From contig NZ_JASITD010000023.1 of the NCBI RefSeq assembly GCF_030063445.1, positions 1 through 64,000 of the forward strand: DNA of 64,000 bases, read 5' to 3'. Below the pieces are notes generated by a model. It was not told the origin of the DNA. It saw only the letters and a program-made list of their open reading frames with translations, and did not search any database. Shown one piece after another: positions 1 through 8,176 of the stretch (position 1 is its first letter; every line of letters begins with the position of its first letter). The stretch is from Hymenobacter sp. H14-R3 (GTDB lineage: Bacteria; Bacteroidota; Bacteroidia; Cytophagales; Hymenobacteraceae). The translations under genes were made by a program, and so were the position numbers.

Positions 1-102
1 GTGGAGCGCGGCAATCTTTCCTTCACGCTGGGGTTAGTAATTTCAATGATGCGAACGACCAGGAAAGATTGCCGCGCTCCACTGCGTTGCGCTCGCAAGG
101 AC
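1..102. repeat. Hairpin and dispersed repeat at the 3' end of the glycosyltransferase gene
   Basis: Bases 1-22 pair with 61-82 as an inverted repeat, with a loop of about 38 bases. Bases 72-102 are identical to 57595-57625, where the same 31 bases form the loop and start of the right arm of another 3'-end hairpin. The element ends a few bases before the stop codon (111-113) of the gene read leftward. It is probably a dispersed repeat that also ends transcripts. The left edge may extend beyond the window. Confidence 0.7.
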
Positions 103-110
103 AACCGGCT

Positions 111-1151
111 TTAATACGAAGCCTGCGCCAAGGCGGGCGGCGTCACGCCCAACTGCTCGGCCAGCAGCTGGTCGAGCACCGCGCCGGTGCGGTCGGGGTA
201 GTCTACGGGCACGGGCTGGCCGCGGTGCAGCCAGTCGTCGAGGTGGGCGAGGTGCTTGTCTTTGAGGCCGCGCACCACGGGCACGCCCATTTTGGCGAGC
301 GCGGCGGCGTTGCACTGCTGCTCATACTGCTGCTTCATGGGCACCACCAGCAGCTTTTTGCCCAGAAACAACGCCTCGGCGGGCGTTTCGAAACCGGCCC
401 CGCACAGCACACCGTGGGCCCGGGCCAGGCTCTGCAAAAAGTCGCCGCCGCTCACTGGCCACACCCGCACGTTGCCGTGGTCGGCGGGCTGCTGGCTGTG
501 CTTAGAAAACACCTCCCACTGCACCTTGCGGCTGAGGTAGCGCAGGCGCTCGACCAGCGTGGCCTCGTCGTAGGCGGGCAGATACACCGTATAATGGCCT
601 TCATCAGAGGGCGTTAGCTCGCGCACCTGCCGCCGGATAACGGGCGTGCTGATACCCGGCGCATACGCCTGAAAATGAAAGCCATACTGCGCCGTACTCG
701 GCGCGTAGTGCCGCAGCACGGCGCGGCCGGTGGGGTCCTCCTGCTTGGGGCGGGGCGCGGCGGGGTGCAGCACGGCGCTCTGGTGGCTCAGGGCCACGCA
801 GGGCCGGTGGCGCAGCCGGCAGGCCCAGGCCGATATCGGCTCAAAATCATTGATTACCAGGTCATAATCATCTACCGGTAAATGGCGGATATCGTGCACA
901 AACCCGGCCGAGTTAAACTGCCGGAAGGTCTTCACGAAGTTGATACCGCCCTTCTTACCGAATAAAAAGCCCATGCCGCCCACCCGGTAGCGCACGTCAA
1001 AGGGCAGCGGCAGGTCGGCGGGCGGCCCGCTCACCAAAATATCGAGCTGCCCGCCCAGGGCCGCTACGCGCCGCTGCAACAGCGGCACCACGTCGAGGGC
1101 CCGCATCAGGTGGCCATTGCCAGTGCCCTGGATGGCGTATAAGATATTCAT
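111..1151 (-). CDS. Glycosyltransferase of the MJ1255/VC2487 type (GT-B fold)
   Basis: About 346 residues, beginning MNILYAIQGTGNGH, a glycine-rich N-terminal loop like that of MurG-like and MGDG-synthase-like GT-B enzymes. The C-terminal half has GAGFETPAEALFLGKKLLVVP, the usual nucleotide-sugar pocket of this family. It probably transfers a sugar in envelope or lipid glycan synthesis; the acceptor is unknown. The ATG at 1151 was preferred to a TTG 15 bases upstream because the family motif starts there. It lies downstream of, and in the same direction as, an LpxH-like phosphoesterase, a pairing that suggests a shared envelope role. A strong hairpin at 1180-1231 separates the two. Confidence 0.8.
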   Translation of the reverse strand: MNILYAIQGTGNGHLMRALDVVPLLQRRVAALGGQLDILVSGPPADLPLPFDVRYRVGGMGFLFGKKGGINFVKTFRQFNSAGFVHDIRHLPVDDYDLVINDFEPISAWACRLRHRPCVALSHQSAVLHPAAPRPKQEDPTGRAVLRHYAPSTAQYGFHFQAYAPGISTPVIRRQVRELTPSDEGHYTVYLPAYDEATLVERLRYLSRKVQWEVFSKHSQQPADHGNVRVWPVSGGDFLQSLARAHGVLCGAGFETPAEALFLGKKLLVVPMKQQYEQQCNAAALAKMGVPVVRGLKDKHLAHLDDWLHRGQPVPVDYPDRTGAVLDQLLAEQLGVTPPALAQASY

Positions 1152-1179
1152 TTTATTGATAACCAACTGATTAATAATA

Positions 1180-1231
1180 AGCTCGCTAGAACGTCATGCT
1201 TCACTGCGTTCAGCATGACGTTCTAGCGAGC
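1180..1231. repeat. Hairpin between the phosphoesterase and glycosyltransferase genes
   Basis: About 20 bases on each side are perfectly complementary around a 13-base loop (TTCACTGCGTTCA). The loop and inner arm (GCATGACG) resemble text at 44491-44515, which suggests a dispersed palindromic family. It may attenuate transcription from the phosphoesterase gene into the glycosyltransferase gene. Confidence 0.65.
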
Positions 1232-1262
1232 TCTACGGGTAGTTCTTATACGCCTTAAGAAA

Positions 1263-2177
1263 TCACTTCAATTTAAACTCCAGCAGCAACCCTGCCAGCA
1301 GCGCGGCCGGGCCAGCGTCGGCGGCTAGCTCCTCCGCGTCGGGCGCGTCGGGGGTTTCAGCAGGCTCCGCCATGCGGGGGTCAGCGGCGTAGCGGTAAAG
1401 GGCCCAGCCGGCGTCAGCGGTATATTCGAGGGCGGTGAGGTTTTCGACCCAATCGCCCGAATTTAAGTACGTTACCTCGCCCTGGGGCGTGGCCAGCGTT
1501 TTGATTTCGGGCTGGTGAATGTGGCCGCATGCCACGTAGCGGTAGTCGTTGTCGGCGGCAATGTTGGCGGCCGTCTGCTCGAAGTCACTCACTAAGCTCA
1601 CGGCGCTTTTGACCCGGTTTTTTATGGCTTTGGACAACGCCACTTTGGGCCGGCCTATTTTCTGTAACCCAAAATTAACCAGCCGGTTAAGCAAAATCAG
1701 CAAGTCGTAGCCCTGGCCGCCGAGCTTAGCCAGCCAGCGCGCGTGGCGCATGGTCACGTCAAACACGTCGCCGTGAAACAGCCAGGTGCGGCCGTGCGGC
1801 AGGTCGAGCACCAGCTTGTTATCGAGCTGAAAATGACCAAGCTTCAGGCCCGCAAACTTGCGCAGCAGTTCGTCGTGGTTGCCGGTGAGGTAGTAAATTT
1901 TGGTGCCCTTGGCGGCCAGGCCGGCCAGGTAGCGCACCACCCGCATGTGCGAGGCCGGCCAGTAGTTCTTCGAAAACTGCCAGATGTCCACAATGTCTCC
2001 GTTGAGCACCAGCACGTTGGGCCGGATGCTCTTGAGGTAGCGCAGCAGCTCGGGGGCGTGGCAGCCATAGGTGCCCAGGTGCACATCGCTGATAACGGCC
2101 ACGGCCAGGCGGCGCTTTTTGCGCGGACGCGGGGTGGTAGCCGGCTGGGCGGGCGGCGCAGGCAGCAGCTGCCTCAT
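1263..2177 (-). CDS. Metallophosphoesterase, UDP-2,3-diacylglucosamine diphosphatase-like
   Basis: 304 residues with the full calcineurin-like metal set: DVHLG near residue 32, GDIVD near 60, GNHDE near 100, HGD near 135, and GHIHQPE near 219. This order matches LpxH-like enzymes, which remove UMP from UDP-diacylglucosamine in lipid A synthesis. The C-terminus carries an Ala/Asp/Glu-rich tail of about 40 residues that is not part of the fold. Its start codon overlaps the stop of a small upstream reading frame (ATGA, 2174-2177), which supports translational coupling. Lipid A substrate specificity is inferred; a general UDP-sugar or other phosphoesterase role remains possible. Confidence 0.8.
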   Translation of the reverse strand: MRQLLPAPPAQPATTPRPRKKRRLAVAVISDVHLGTYGCHAPELLRYLKSIRPNVLVLNGDIVDIWQFSKNYWPASHMRVVRYLAGLAAKGTKIYYLTGNHDELLRKFAGLKLGHFQLDNKLVLDLPHGRTWLFHGDVFDVTMRHARWLAKLGGQGYDLLILLNRLVNFGLQKIGRPKVALSKAIKNRVKSAVSLVSDFEQTAANIAADNDYRYVACGHIHQPEIKTLATPQGEVTYLNSGDWVENLTALEYTADAGWALYRYAADPRMAEPAETPDAPDAEELAADAGPAALLAGLLLEFKLK

Positions 2178-2419
2178 GCGGCCGAAGAATAGGGCTGCTG
2201 CGGCTGGCAGCGGCGCGGGCCAGCTTTGGGGCGACGGGGCTTGGTGGGCGGCCCATCGCTGGGCCAGCCGGCGGCCGCACTACCCAAGGCGGCCCGTAGG
2301 TTGCGCCGCAGCGGCCAGCCCAGGGCCAGCCACCAGCCCAGGGCCAGCAGCCACACCAGCCCCGCGCCGGAAGGCTGCCAGTCCAATAAAAAGCGCTTAG
2401 TATCCTGGAGTTTTAGCAT
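2174..2419 (-). CDS. Small putative membrane protein
   Basis: About 81 residues from the ATG at 2419, starting MLKLQDTKRF. One hydrophobic stretch (GLVWLLALGWWLALGWPL, about residues 18-35) could span the membrane; the rest is rich in Arg, Pro and Ala. No family is recognised. The main support is the four-base ATGA overlap with the phosphoesterase that follows. High GC makes spurious open frames common here, so confidence is limited. Confidence 0.4.
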   Translation of the reverse strand: MLKLQDTKRFLLDWQPSGAGLVWLLALGWWLALGWPLRRNLRAALGSAAAGWPSDGPPTKPRRPKAGPRRCQPQQPYSSAA

Positions 2420-2593
2420 ACCCAAAGCTCGCCGCCGACTATTACCCAAGGGTTATGCCAACCTTACATTTTTATCAATTTACGGGGCCAGCAGGCCATT
2501 TTAGCGAATAAACCGGTGGATATCGGGCCGGCAGGCTTTCTTTGTACTAAGCCTTTTTTCTTTCTTTTCACGATTATTTATCTTCTCTTCATA

Positions 2594-3169
2594 ATGCAAT
2601 TTTCTACTGTACGCCGGCTTGGTCTGGTACTGGCCTTGCTGAGCGGGGCTGCCGCCGCCCACGCCCAAAGCCCCAACGGCCCGGCCCGCAAGCGCTATAT
2701 GTTTGCCCAAAAAAACCCGGAGTGCCCGGTGGTGGCCAACCTCACCAAAAACACCGATGAGGACGCCGACGTCACGGGCTCCTACACCCACGTGTGCTAC
2801 CGCTCGCCCGAAGAAATGCTGCTCGAAATTAACGAGCTGCGCAAAATCCACGACTGGGCCGACTCTACTTACCAGCGCCGCCTGGCCGCGCTGCCGCCCG
2901 GCGGGGCGCTCGTGCTCAACATTCGCCGCCAGGGCCCCAAAAACGCCGACCCGTCGCTGCTCACCCTCTCGGCCCGCACCAAAGACGGCAAGGAGGTTTT
3001 TGCCGCCACGCCTAAGCCCGGCTTCGGCCGCTTTTTCGGCCGCGATTTATATCAGAATCAGCAGCTTATCCCCTTCATCAAGCTCGACCCGGCCGCCGGC
3101 CCGCTCACGCTCGTTATTATAGATACCCGGTTACGCCAGCAATTCGAGTACCAATTAACGCCGCAGTAG
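2594..3169 (+). CDS. Secreted protein of unknown function
   Basis: 191 residues from the ATG at 2594. The first 25 residues form a signal peptide (RRLGLVLALLSGAAAAHAQ, cleavage expected after AQA or HAQ). The mature part is compact and soluble with an even mix of charged residues, and includes VCYRSPEEMLLEINELRKIHDW. I do not recognise the family. The open frame extends upstream to 2516, but the signal peptide fixes the start. A periplasmic location is likely. It is transcribed alone and followed by about 300 bases of palindromic intergenic DNA. Confidence 0.65.
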   Translation: MQFSTVRRLGLVLALLSGAAAAHAQSPNGPARKRYMFAQKNPECPVVANLTKNTDEDADVTGSYTHVCYRSPEEMLLEINELRKIHDWADSTYQRRLAALPPGGALVLNIRRQGPKNADPSLLTLSARTKDGKEVFAATPKPGFGRFFGRDLYQNQQLIPFIKLDPAAGPLTLVIIDTRLRQQFEYQLTPQ

Positions 3170-3471
3170 TTTACATAAAGTATTATTAATCAATATTTTA
3201 TCCAAATTACTATGCAAAAAATCTTAGGTAGAGCCTATCCGAGTTGGCGCCGTTAGGCGGGCTGCCTTTTAGCCCCAGTGGGGCGGCATATCAATAACAC
3301 CAACCAAAGACCCAGTTCCAAGGGGGGCGACACCATACGTTTACGGAGGATTAATGTCGCCCCCCCCTTGGAGCTGGGTCTTTGGTTGGTGTTGGTTTTA
3401 TCAACATGTCGCCCCGCCTAACACAAAAGCCACTCCTGATTGCGCATGCGCAACGAGGAGTGGCCTTTGTG
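3170..3471. other. Intergenic region with two long palindromes
   Basis: No gene seen. It is AT-rich up to about 3230 and then holds two palindromes, listed separately (3296-3393 and 3414-3479). A short GTTAGGCGG box at 3252-3260 recurs at 3471-3479 and, inverted, at 3414-3422. Confidence 0.6.
3296..3393. repeat. 98-bp imperfect palindrome
   Basis: Arms 3296-3332 and 3355-3393 are almost fully complementary over about 37 bases (AACACCAACCAAAGACCCAG on the left), with a 22-base loop. It has no poly-T tail, so it looks more like a mobile or REP-like palindrome than a plain terminator. Confidence 0.7.
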
Positions 3472-3479
3472 TTAGGCGG
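3414..3479. terminator. Long hairpin at the 3' end of the SUKH-like gene
   Basis: Arms 3414-3437 and 3456-3479 pair over 24 bases with one mismatch. The right arm includes the stop codon of the leftward gene (3472-3474). It lies between convergent genes and could end both transcripts. Confidence 0.65.
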
Positions 3480-4068
3480 CTTCTCTATTTTCGAGGTGCT
3501 TAGTGGCGGCGGCCAGAAACTCCGCCGGGGTTATAAAATCGTTGAAAAATGCTTCCAGCGTTCCCTCCTTGGTGATTTCGCTAAAGAACACCTCATGGTC
3601 GGTACCATACACGGCGGGGTTTTCCTGGTCGGTATCGGTCAGGCATACGAAGTAGTGGTCGGGAAAGCCGTAGGAATAGCAGATACACATAAAATCCAGG
3701 TCGGCGGCCGCTACCACCTCCCTGATTTCGTCCGGCGTAACCAAACCGTCCAGCTCGCCCTCGTCGGGCGAGCCCGCTTTAAAGGGCGTAAACAGGAAGT
3801 TTCTGAAAAATGCCTGTCCATACGGCACTTCGTGGTCAGCAAAGAAGTGCTCCAGCAGCAGCTGGCAGAACGCCGACCGGTCGGCGTGGTAAAGCGGCTG
3901 GTGCTGCTCCCAAAACCCGGTTACCCCCGTCAGCTCATTGAGGTAGCTAGCCGGGTATAAGGGGTTTTTGAAGACGATGGCCGCCAGGTCTGCCTGCAAC
4001 GACGCGCCCGTTACCCCATCTGTAGTACCCCCCAGGCGCTGAAGCTGCGTTATGATTGCCGGTTTCAT
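3472..4068 (-). CDS. SUKH (SMI1/KNR4)-like protein
   Basis: 198 residues without a signal peptide. The C-terminal part, PAVYGTDHEVFFSEITKEG followed by LEAFFNDFI, resembles the end of SMI1/KNR4 (SUKH) domains; an acidic middle (GSPDEGELDGL) also fits. Many SUKH proteins are immunity proteins of toxin systems, but no toxin gene is adjacent, so a housekeeping or orphan-immunity role is equally open. It is followed leftward by a strong hairpin and preceded by a co-directional Nudix gene 25 bases upstream, so the two may be co-transcribed. Confidence 0.55.
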   Translation of the reverse strand: MKPAIITQLQRLGGTTDGVTGASLQADLAAIVFKNPLYPASYLNELTGVTGFWEQHQPLYHADRSAFCQLLLEHFFADHEVPYGQAFFRNFLFTPFKAGSPDEGELDGLVTPDEIREVVAAADLDFMCICYSYGFPDHYFVCLTDTDQENPAVYGTDHEVFFSEITKEGTLEAFFNDFITPAEFLAAATKHLENREAA

Positions 4069-4092
4069 GGTGAGCTGAAAAGGGTGGCCCGG

Positions 4093-4611
4093 CTAAAATT
4101 TGTGCAGCTGCGCCCACTGCACGGCCAGCATGGTTTTGGCATCTTGCAGCGTCTCCTGCAGCAGCTCGTCGCGCGTGAGGCGCACCATCTCTATCCGCTC
4201 GTTTTCCTCAACCAGGCCGCCGCCCGCGCCGGTTTGGCGGCTCACCTCGGCGTAATACACGGCGATAGTTTCGGCGCTGGTGCCGGGCGAGGGCCACATG
4301 GTTATAATCGCGGTCAACTCGTCGATTTCGTAGCCCAACTCCTCGTGAATCTCGCGGCGCACGGCGGTTTCGGGGCTTTCGTTTTTGTCAATCATGCCGG
4401 CTGCAACTTCGAGCAGTTCGCGCTCGGCGCCCACCCGAAACTGCCGGGTAAGCACGTAGTGCTGTTGCACCGTATCGAAGACCAGCGCCGCCACGGCGTG
4501 GCCAGGGGCAAACTGCTCGCGAGGCAGTTCCTGGCCTTCGGGCGTCTTAATGGTAAGCTTGTTGAGCTTGAAATGGCCGTCGTAGACGCGCTCACGGTGA
4601 ACTATCTGCAT
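4093..4611 (-). CDS. Nudix hydrolase, ADP-ribose/GDP-mannose pyrophosphatase type
   Basis: 172 residues. A complete Nudix box runs from G72 to Y94 (G-x5-E-x7-REIHEELGY), preceded by ELLEVAAG, the pattern of the TIGR00052 group that contains NudF and NudK. It would hydrolyse a nucleoside diphosphate sugar to nucleoside monophosphate and sugar phosphate with Mg2+. All box acids (E87, E90, E91) are present. It stands upstream of the SUKH-like gene and diverges from the RNA helicase gene. The exact substrate cannot be told from sequence. Confidence 0.85.
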   Translation of the reverse strand: MQIVHRERVYDGHFKLNKLTIKTPEGQELPREQFAPGHAVAALVFDTVQQHYVLTRQFRVGAERELLEVAAGMIDKNESPETAVRREIHEELGYEIDELTAIITMWPSPGTSAETIAVYYAEVSRQTGAGGGLVEENERIEMVRLTRDELLQETLQDAKTMLAVQWAQLHKF

Positions 4612-4630
4612 GGGTTGGGGATTTAAGCGC

Positions 4631-4638
4631 TACCTTTG
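4631..4638 (+). promoter_or_regulatory. Putative promoter of the RhlE-type helicase gene
   Basis: TACCTTTG matches the Bacteroidota -7 consensus TAnnTTTG. It implies a leader of roughly 180 bases before the ATG at 4823. No good -33 TTTG box is seen at the usual spacing. Confidence 0.4.
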
Positions 4639-4822
4639 CCGCCGAAGGCAGCCTGGCAATCGGAGCCAGCTGCTGGCCGTAAGTATACGGCCGCCGGCCC
4701 GTCGCGTCGTCATTTCTGGCACCAGGCGCGGGCTTTTTTCCCTCCCATTTTCTTGTACTTGCGCAGGCAGCCGATGGCCTCCGCCCCGGCCACCACCCAC
4801 CGGGCGGGTGGCTCCCCCCTTC

Positions 4823-6274
4823 ATGACCTTTAACGACCTCAACTTGATTGAGCCCATCCTGCGCGCCCTGAGCGAGGAAGGCTATACTACCCCCACCCCC
4901 ATTCAGCAGCAGGCCATCCCGCAGGTGCTCGAAGGGCACGACCTGCTCGGCGTGGCCCAGACCGGCACCGGCAAAACGGCCGCCTTCTCGGTGCCGATTC
5001 TCCAGATTCTGCACCAAACCGCCCAAACCCAGAAAGCTGCCCAGGGCCCCCGTGGCCGCGTGCGCTGCCTCATCCTCACGCCCACCCGCGAGCTGGCCAT
5101 CCAGATTGGCGAGAGCTTCAAGGCCTACGGCCGCCACTTGCCGCAGCTGCGCTCGACCGTTATTTTCGGGGGCGTAGGCCAAAACCCGCAGGTGCAGGCC
5201 TTGCAGCGCGGCGTCGAAATACTGGTGGCCACGCCCGGCCGCCTGCTCGATTTGATGAACCAGGGCTACGTCAACTTGCAGCACGTGGAGGTTTTCGTGC
5301 TCGACGAAGCCGACCGCATGCTCGACATGGGCTTCATCCACGACATCAAGCGCATCCTGCCCAAGCTGCCCGCCGGCCGCCAGAGTCTGTTTTTCTCGGC
5401 TACCATGCCGAACGTTATCAAGGAGCTGTCGGCTACCATCCTGCGCCCCAACCCGGTGCAGGTGGCCGTAACGCCCGTGTCGAGCACCGCCGACACGGTG
5501 ACCCAATCGGTGTTCCTGGTTGACAAAAACGACAAGCCCGCCCTGCTGCGCCACGTCCTCAAGGACCCCGCCATCAAGCGCGTGCTCGTGTTTACCCGCA
5601 CCAAGCACGGCGCCAACAAGGTAACCGAAACCCTGGAGAAAGCTCAGATTACCGCCGAAGCCATTCACGGCAACAAGAGCCAGAACCACCGCCAGCGTGC
5701 CCTCAGCAACTTCAAGGCCGGCACCACCCGCGTGCTGGTGGCCACCGACATTGCCGCCCGCGGCATCGACGTCGATGAACTGACCCACGTTATCAACTAC
5801 GAGGTACCCAACGAGCCCGAAACCTACGTGCACCGCATCGGCCGCACCGGTCGCGCCGGGGCTTTCGGTACTGCGTTTACATTTGTAGAGGAAGAAGAGC
5901 GCGCGTATCTGCAAGATATTCAGAAGCTTATCCGCAAGCAGCTCGACGTAGACAAAGAGCACCCGTACTCCACCAACAGCGTGGCCCCGGTGTCGCTGAT
6001 GGGCAATGAGCGCATCATCCGGCCCAAGGGCCCGGCTGGCCGGCCCGCCCGCGATGGGCGCGGCGGTAGTGGCAGCGGCCAGGGCCGCAGCGGGGCTCCG
6101 CGCTCCAGTGGCTCTACCTCGGGTGGCGGCCGCAGCGAGCACCGCGGCGGCGGGCGGCCGCAGTCATCGGGCGGCGGCGAGCGCTCGGCTTCGGGCGGTG
6201 GCGCACCGCGCAGCAGCCGGCCCTTCTCGGGCGGGCGCGGCGGCAGTGAGGGCAGCAACCGCCGCTCCAGCTAA
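4823..6274 (+). CDS. DEAD-box ATP-dependent RNA helicase, RhlE type
   Basis: 483 residues. All core motifs are present in order: Q motif (TPTPIQQQAIP), motif I AQTGTGKT, PTRELA, TPGRLLD, DEAD within VLDEADRMLDMGF, SAT, and HRIGRTGRAG. The C-terminal tail of about 90 residues is rich in Gly, Ser and Arg (SGGG and RGG-like patches), typical of RhlE-like proteins and probably RNA-binding. It should remodel RNA in ribosome assembly or decay. The ATG at 4823 is chosen because the Q-motif region starts just after it, though the frame stays open upstream to 4610. A second helicase of another subfamily lies at 31498-33489. Confidence 0.92.
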   Translation: MTFNDLNLIEPILRALSEEGYTTPTPIQQQAIPQVLEGHDLLGVAQTGTGKTAAFSVPILQILHQTAQTQKAAQGPRGRVRCLILTPTRELAIQIGESFKAYGRHLPQLRSTVIFGGVGQNPQVQALQRGVEILVATPGRLLDLMNQGYVNLQHVEVFVLDEADRMLDMGFIHDIKRILPKLPAGRQSLFFSATMPNVIKELSATILRPNPVQVAVTPVSSTADTVTQSVFLVDKNDKPALLRHVLKDPAIKRVLVFTRTKHGANKVTETLEKAQITAEAIHGNKSQNHRQRALSNFKAGTTRVLVATDIAARGIDVDELTHVINYEVPNEPETYVHRIGRTGRAGAFGTAFTFVEEEERAYLQDIQKLIRKQLDVDKEHPYSTNSVAPVSLMGNERIIRPKGPAGRPARDGRGGSGSGQGRSGAPRSSGSTSGGGRSEHRGGGRPQSSGGGERSASGGGAPRSSRPFSGGRGGSEGSNRRSS

Positions 6275-6309
6275 GCCAGCTTTTCTGTAGCCTTTGGTTG
6301 AATTAATTT

Positions 6310-6356
6310 CCGGTTGCTTAGCTTCTTACCTGAAGCTGAGCAACCGGTTTTTTTTT
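6310..6356 (+). terminator. Rho-independent terminator of the helicase gene
   Basis: Stem 6310-6325 with 6332-6347 (CCGGTTGCTTAGCTTC and its near-complement), followed by nine T residues. It lies 36 bases after the helicase stop codon. Confidence 0.85.
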
Positions 6357-6443
6357 GCCTTCGCAGAAACAAAAACCCGGCAGACCGGCTTTTTCAGGTA
6401 GCTTTCTCGTCTTACTCTAACGCCGTTTTTCTGGCTCATTAGC

Positions 6444-6923
6444 ATGACTTCCCGCGTTTCCCTCCCCCTCATTCAAGCCCTGCGCGATACCGCCCGTCGC
6501 CTCGCCACCGAGGCCCCCTACCAGTGGGGCCACATGGGCAGCTGTAACTGCGGCCACCTGGCCCAAACCGTGACCCGCCTCACCAAGGCCGAGATTCATA
6601 CCCAAGCCCTGCAGCGCTACGGCGACTGGGAGCGCCAGCTCGTGGACTACTGCCCCACCAGCGGCCTGCCCTTCGACCAGACCATTGACGAAATGCTGGA
6701 GCTGGGCTTCTCCCGCGCCGACCTTACCAACCTCGAAAAGCTTGGCGACCCGGCCGTGCGCATCGGCATTCCGTTTGAACGGCGCAACGCAATGCGCCAC
6801 AACCAGCGCGACGATGTAGTGCTCTACCTCCGCACCTGGGCCGACCTACTTGAGCAGCAGTTGGTGGACGCCCTACCCTTGCCCGCCTTTGCCGAGCCTG
6901 CCCTAGTGGCCGCGCACGCCTAG
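6444..6923 (+). CDS. Conserved hypothetical protein
   Basis: 159 residues, cytoplasmic, no signal peptide. It has a cysteine/histidine cluster near residues 30-39 (HMGSCNCGHLAQ) and another cysteine at about 73 (DYCPTSG), which could bind a metal. The rest is predicted helical. I recall similar proteins in Cytophagales genomes but know no function. It is a single transcription unit, bounded by the helicase terminator and by a long hairpin at 6937-6988. Confidence 0.65.
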   Translation: MTSRVSLPLIQALRDTARRLATEAPYQWGHMGSCNCGHLAQTVTRLTKAEIHTQALQRYGDWERQLVDYCPTSGLPFDQTIDEMLELGFSRADLTNLEKLGDPAVRIGIPFERRNAMRHNQRDDVVLYLRTWADLLEQQLVDALPLPAFAEPALVAAHA

Positions 6924-6936
6924 CGCCGACCCTACC

Positions 6937-6988
6937 AGCCAAAAAGCCCCGGCTACGCAACTTGCGTAGCCGGGGCTTTTTGGCTGGT
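6937..6988. terminator. Perfect hairpin between convergent genes
   Basis: About 23 bases pair on each side (AGCCAAAAAGCCCCGGCTAC on the left) around ACTTG. A run of T on both strands makes it a bidirectional terminator for the hypothetical gene and the small lipoprotein gene. Confidence 0.85.
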
Positions 6989-7029
6989 AGGCCAGGCCCG
7001 CCACCAAGGCAGGCCCAACGCTGGCTTAA

Positions 7030-7206
7030 TTAATAGTTGACGTTGCTGCGCTGCGCCTCACGGTAGCCTTCGGCACGGTGTTCCCGCTTATAGGCGGCAT
7101 CGGCGCTAGGGTCTTTCTCCGCGTCGGGAGCCGTGGAGCAGGCAGCGGTCAGAAACAGGGCCGCGCTGGCGGCCAGCAGCAGAGAGTAGGTGCGCAAGCT
7201 TTTCAT
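7030..7206 (-). CDS. Small lipoprotein of unknown function
   Basis: 58 residues from the ATG at 7206: MKSLRTYSLLLAASAALFL, then LTAACSTAPDAEKD. The N-terminus is a lipoprotein signal with the cysteine at about residue 23. The short mature part is charged (YKREHRAEGYREAQ) and ends in NVNY. It was found by reading the strand directly and is shorter than most automatic length cut-offs. The clear signal sequence makes it convincing. No function is known. Confidence 0.65.
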   Translation of the reverse strand: MKSLRTYSLLLAASAALFLTAACSTAPDAEKDPSADAAYKREHRAEGYREAQRSNVNY

Positions 7207-8176
7207 ACCGCGAAGGTAAGGCCGGCAAGCCTAATGCTGAAAGCCGGCGGCGGCATATTTTACCAAGATGGCCCTCCTTTTCCTCGGTTAGCTCGACCGG
7301 TAGCAAGCCCCGCGTTTGCCAGCCGCCTCTTCTTTAAGGGTTACCAATTTAAGGCCCCGTCCTTCCTATTTACAATTGGTTAAAGCGCTTTTTCAGCGTT
7401 AAGCAACTGAGAGAAACTGACCTGCTTTACTTGTATTATTAGCGGCCACTACCTGGCCACACTAGTATGGTTGGCTGAGAATAATACGGGTAATTTCTAC
7501 GCTCAATACCACCAGGCTGGCCAGCTGGCACCCGCTGCCAGCCTGGTGAGTGCTTATTGCATTAGCGCCAACATGTTGCATTTTAACGGGTAAGCTCACT
7601 GGCAATTCCGTTAGTAAGCAGCCAGGTGCCCATTGCCCACCAACGCCGCTTTGCCTAATTGCATTAAAAAAATATAACACTAGCTTGTAACCAGGCAGAG
7701 TAAATTTCTACCAAAGCTTTGATTAATAAATCATAACTTGTTGAGCATTAATTATTTATGAAATAATAAAACTCAGTCTGCCAGCACCCTAGTAACGAGT
7801 TATTTTTGTTGAATTTAACCCATTTTAACGAGGTGTATGAGGAGATGCATTCCCCAGGTAAAGCACCGCCCCTTAAGCAGTGACTCGGGCTTGCGCTACA
7901 CCTGCATTTGTTGAACTCTCCCCGTAGCAAGCCTGGCAAACGGCATTAGTTTGCGGCCTCTACTCCCTAAGATAAGCTGCTGGCTACTTAGTACTGGCAA
8001 CACCACCTTTATTAGCAGAGTATTTAGTACCCCAGGTGCTGGCTGGTCGGCGCTCATTAGCTTGACGAAGCTGGCAGCAACCCAGTTGAAAAGTCGGTCG
8101 GCAATGCTCGCCCAAACCGGGCGCGCCACCCACTTGGCCTGTTGCTTCAGGCCGTAAAACGGCCTTCAAAAATCAG
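7207..8176. other. Gene-poor AT-rich stretch of about 970 bases
   Basis: No recognisable gene. The base composition is clearly more AT-rich than the flanks, especially 7660-7850. The open frames in it are short, without family resemblance or codon bias. A small perfect palindrome lies at 7510-7548 (arms CACCAGGCTGGC and its complement). It could hold a decayed gene or an unrecognised RNA. Confidence 0.5.

Noticed and set aside
4592-6142. 516-codon open frame antisense to the RhlE-type helicase
   Set aside because: Composition is typical of a shadow frame; the sense frame has every helicase motif.
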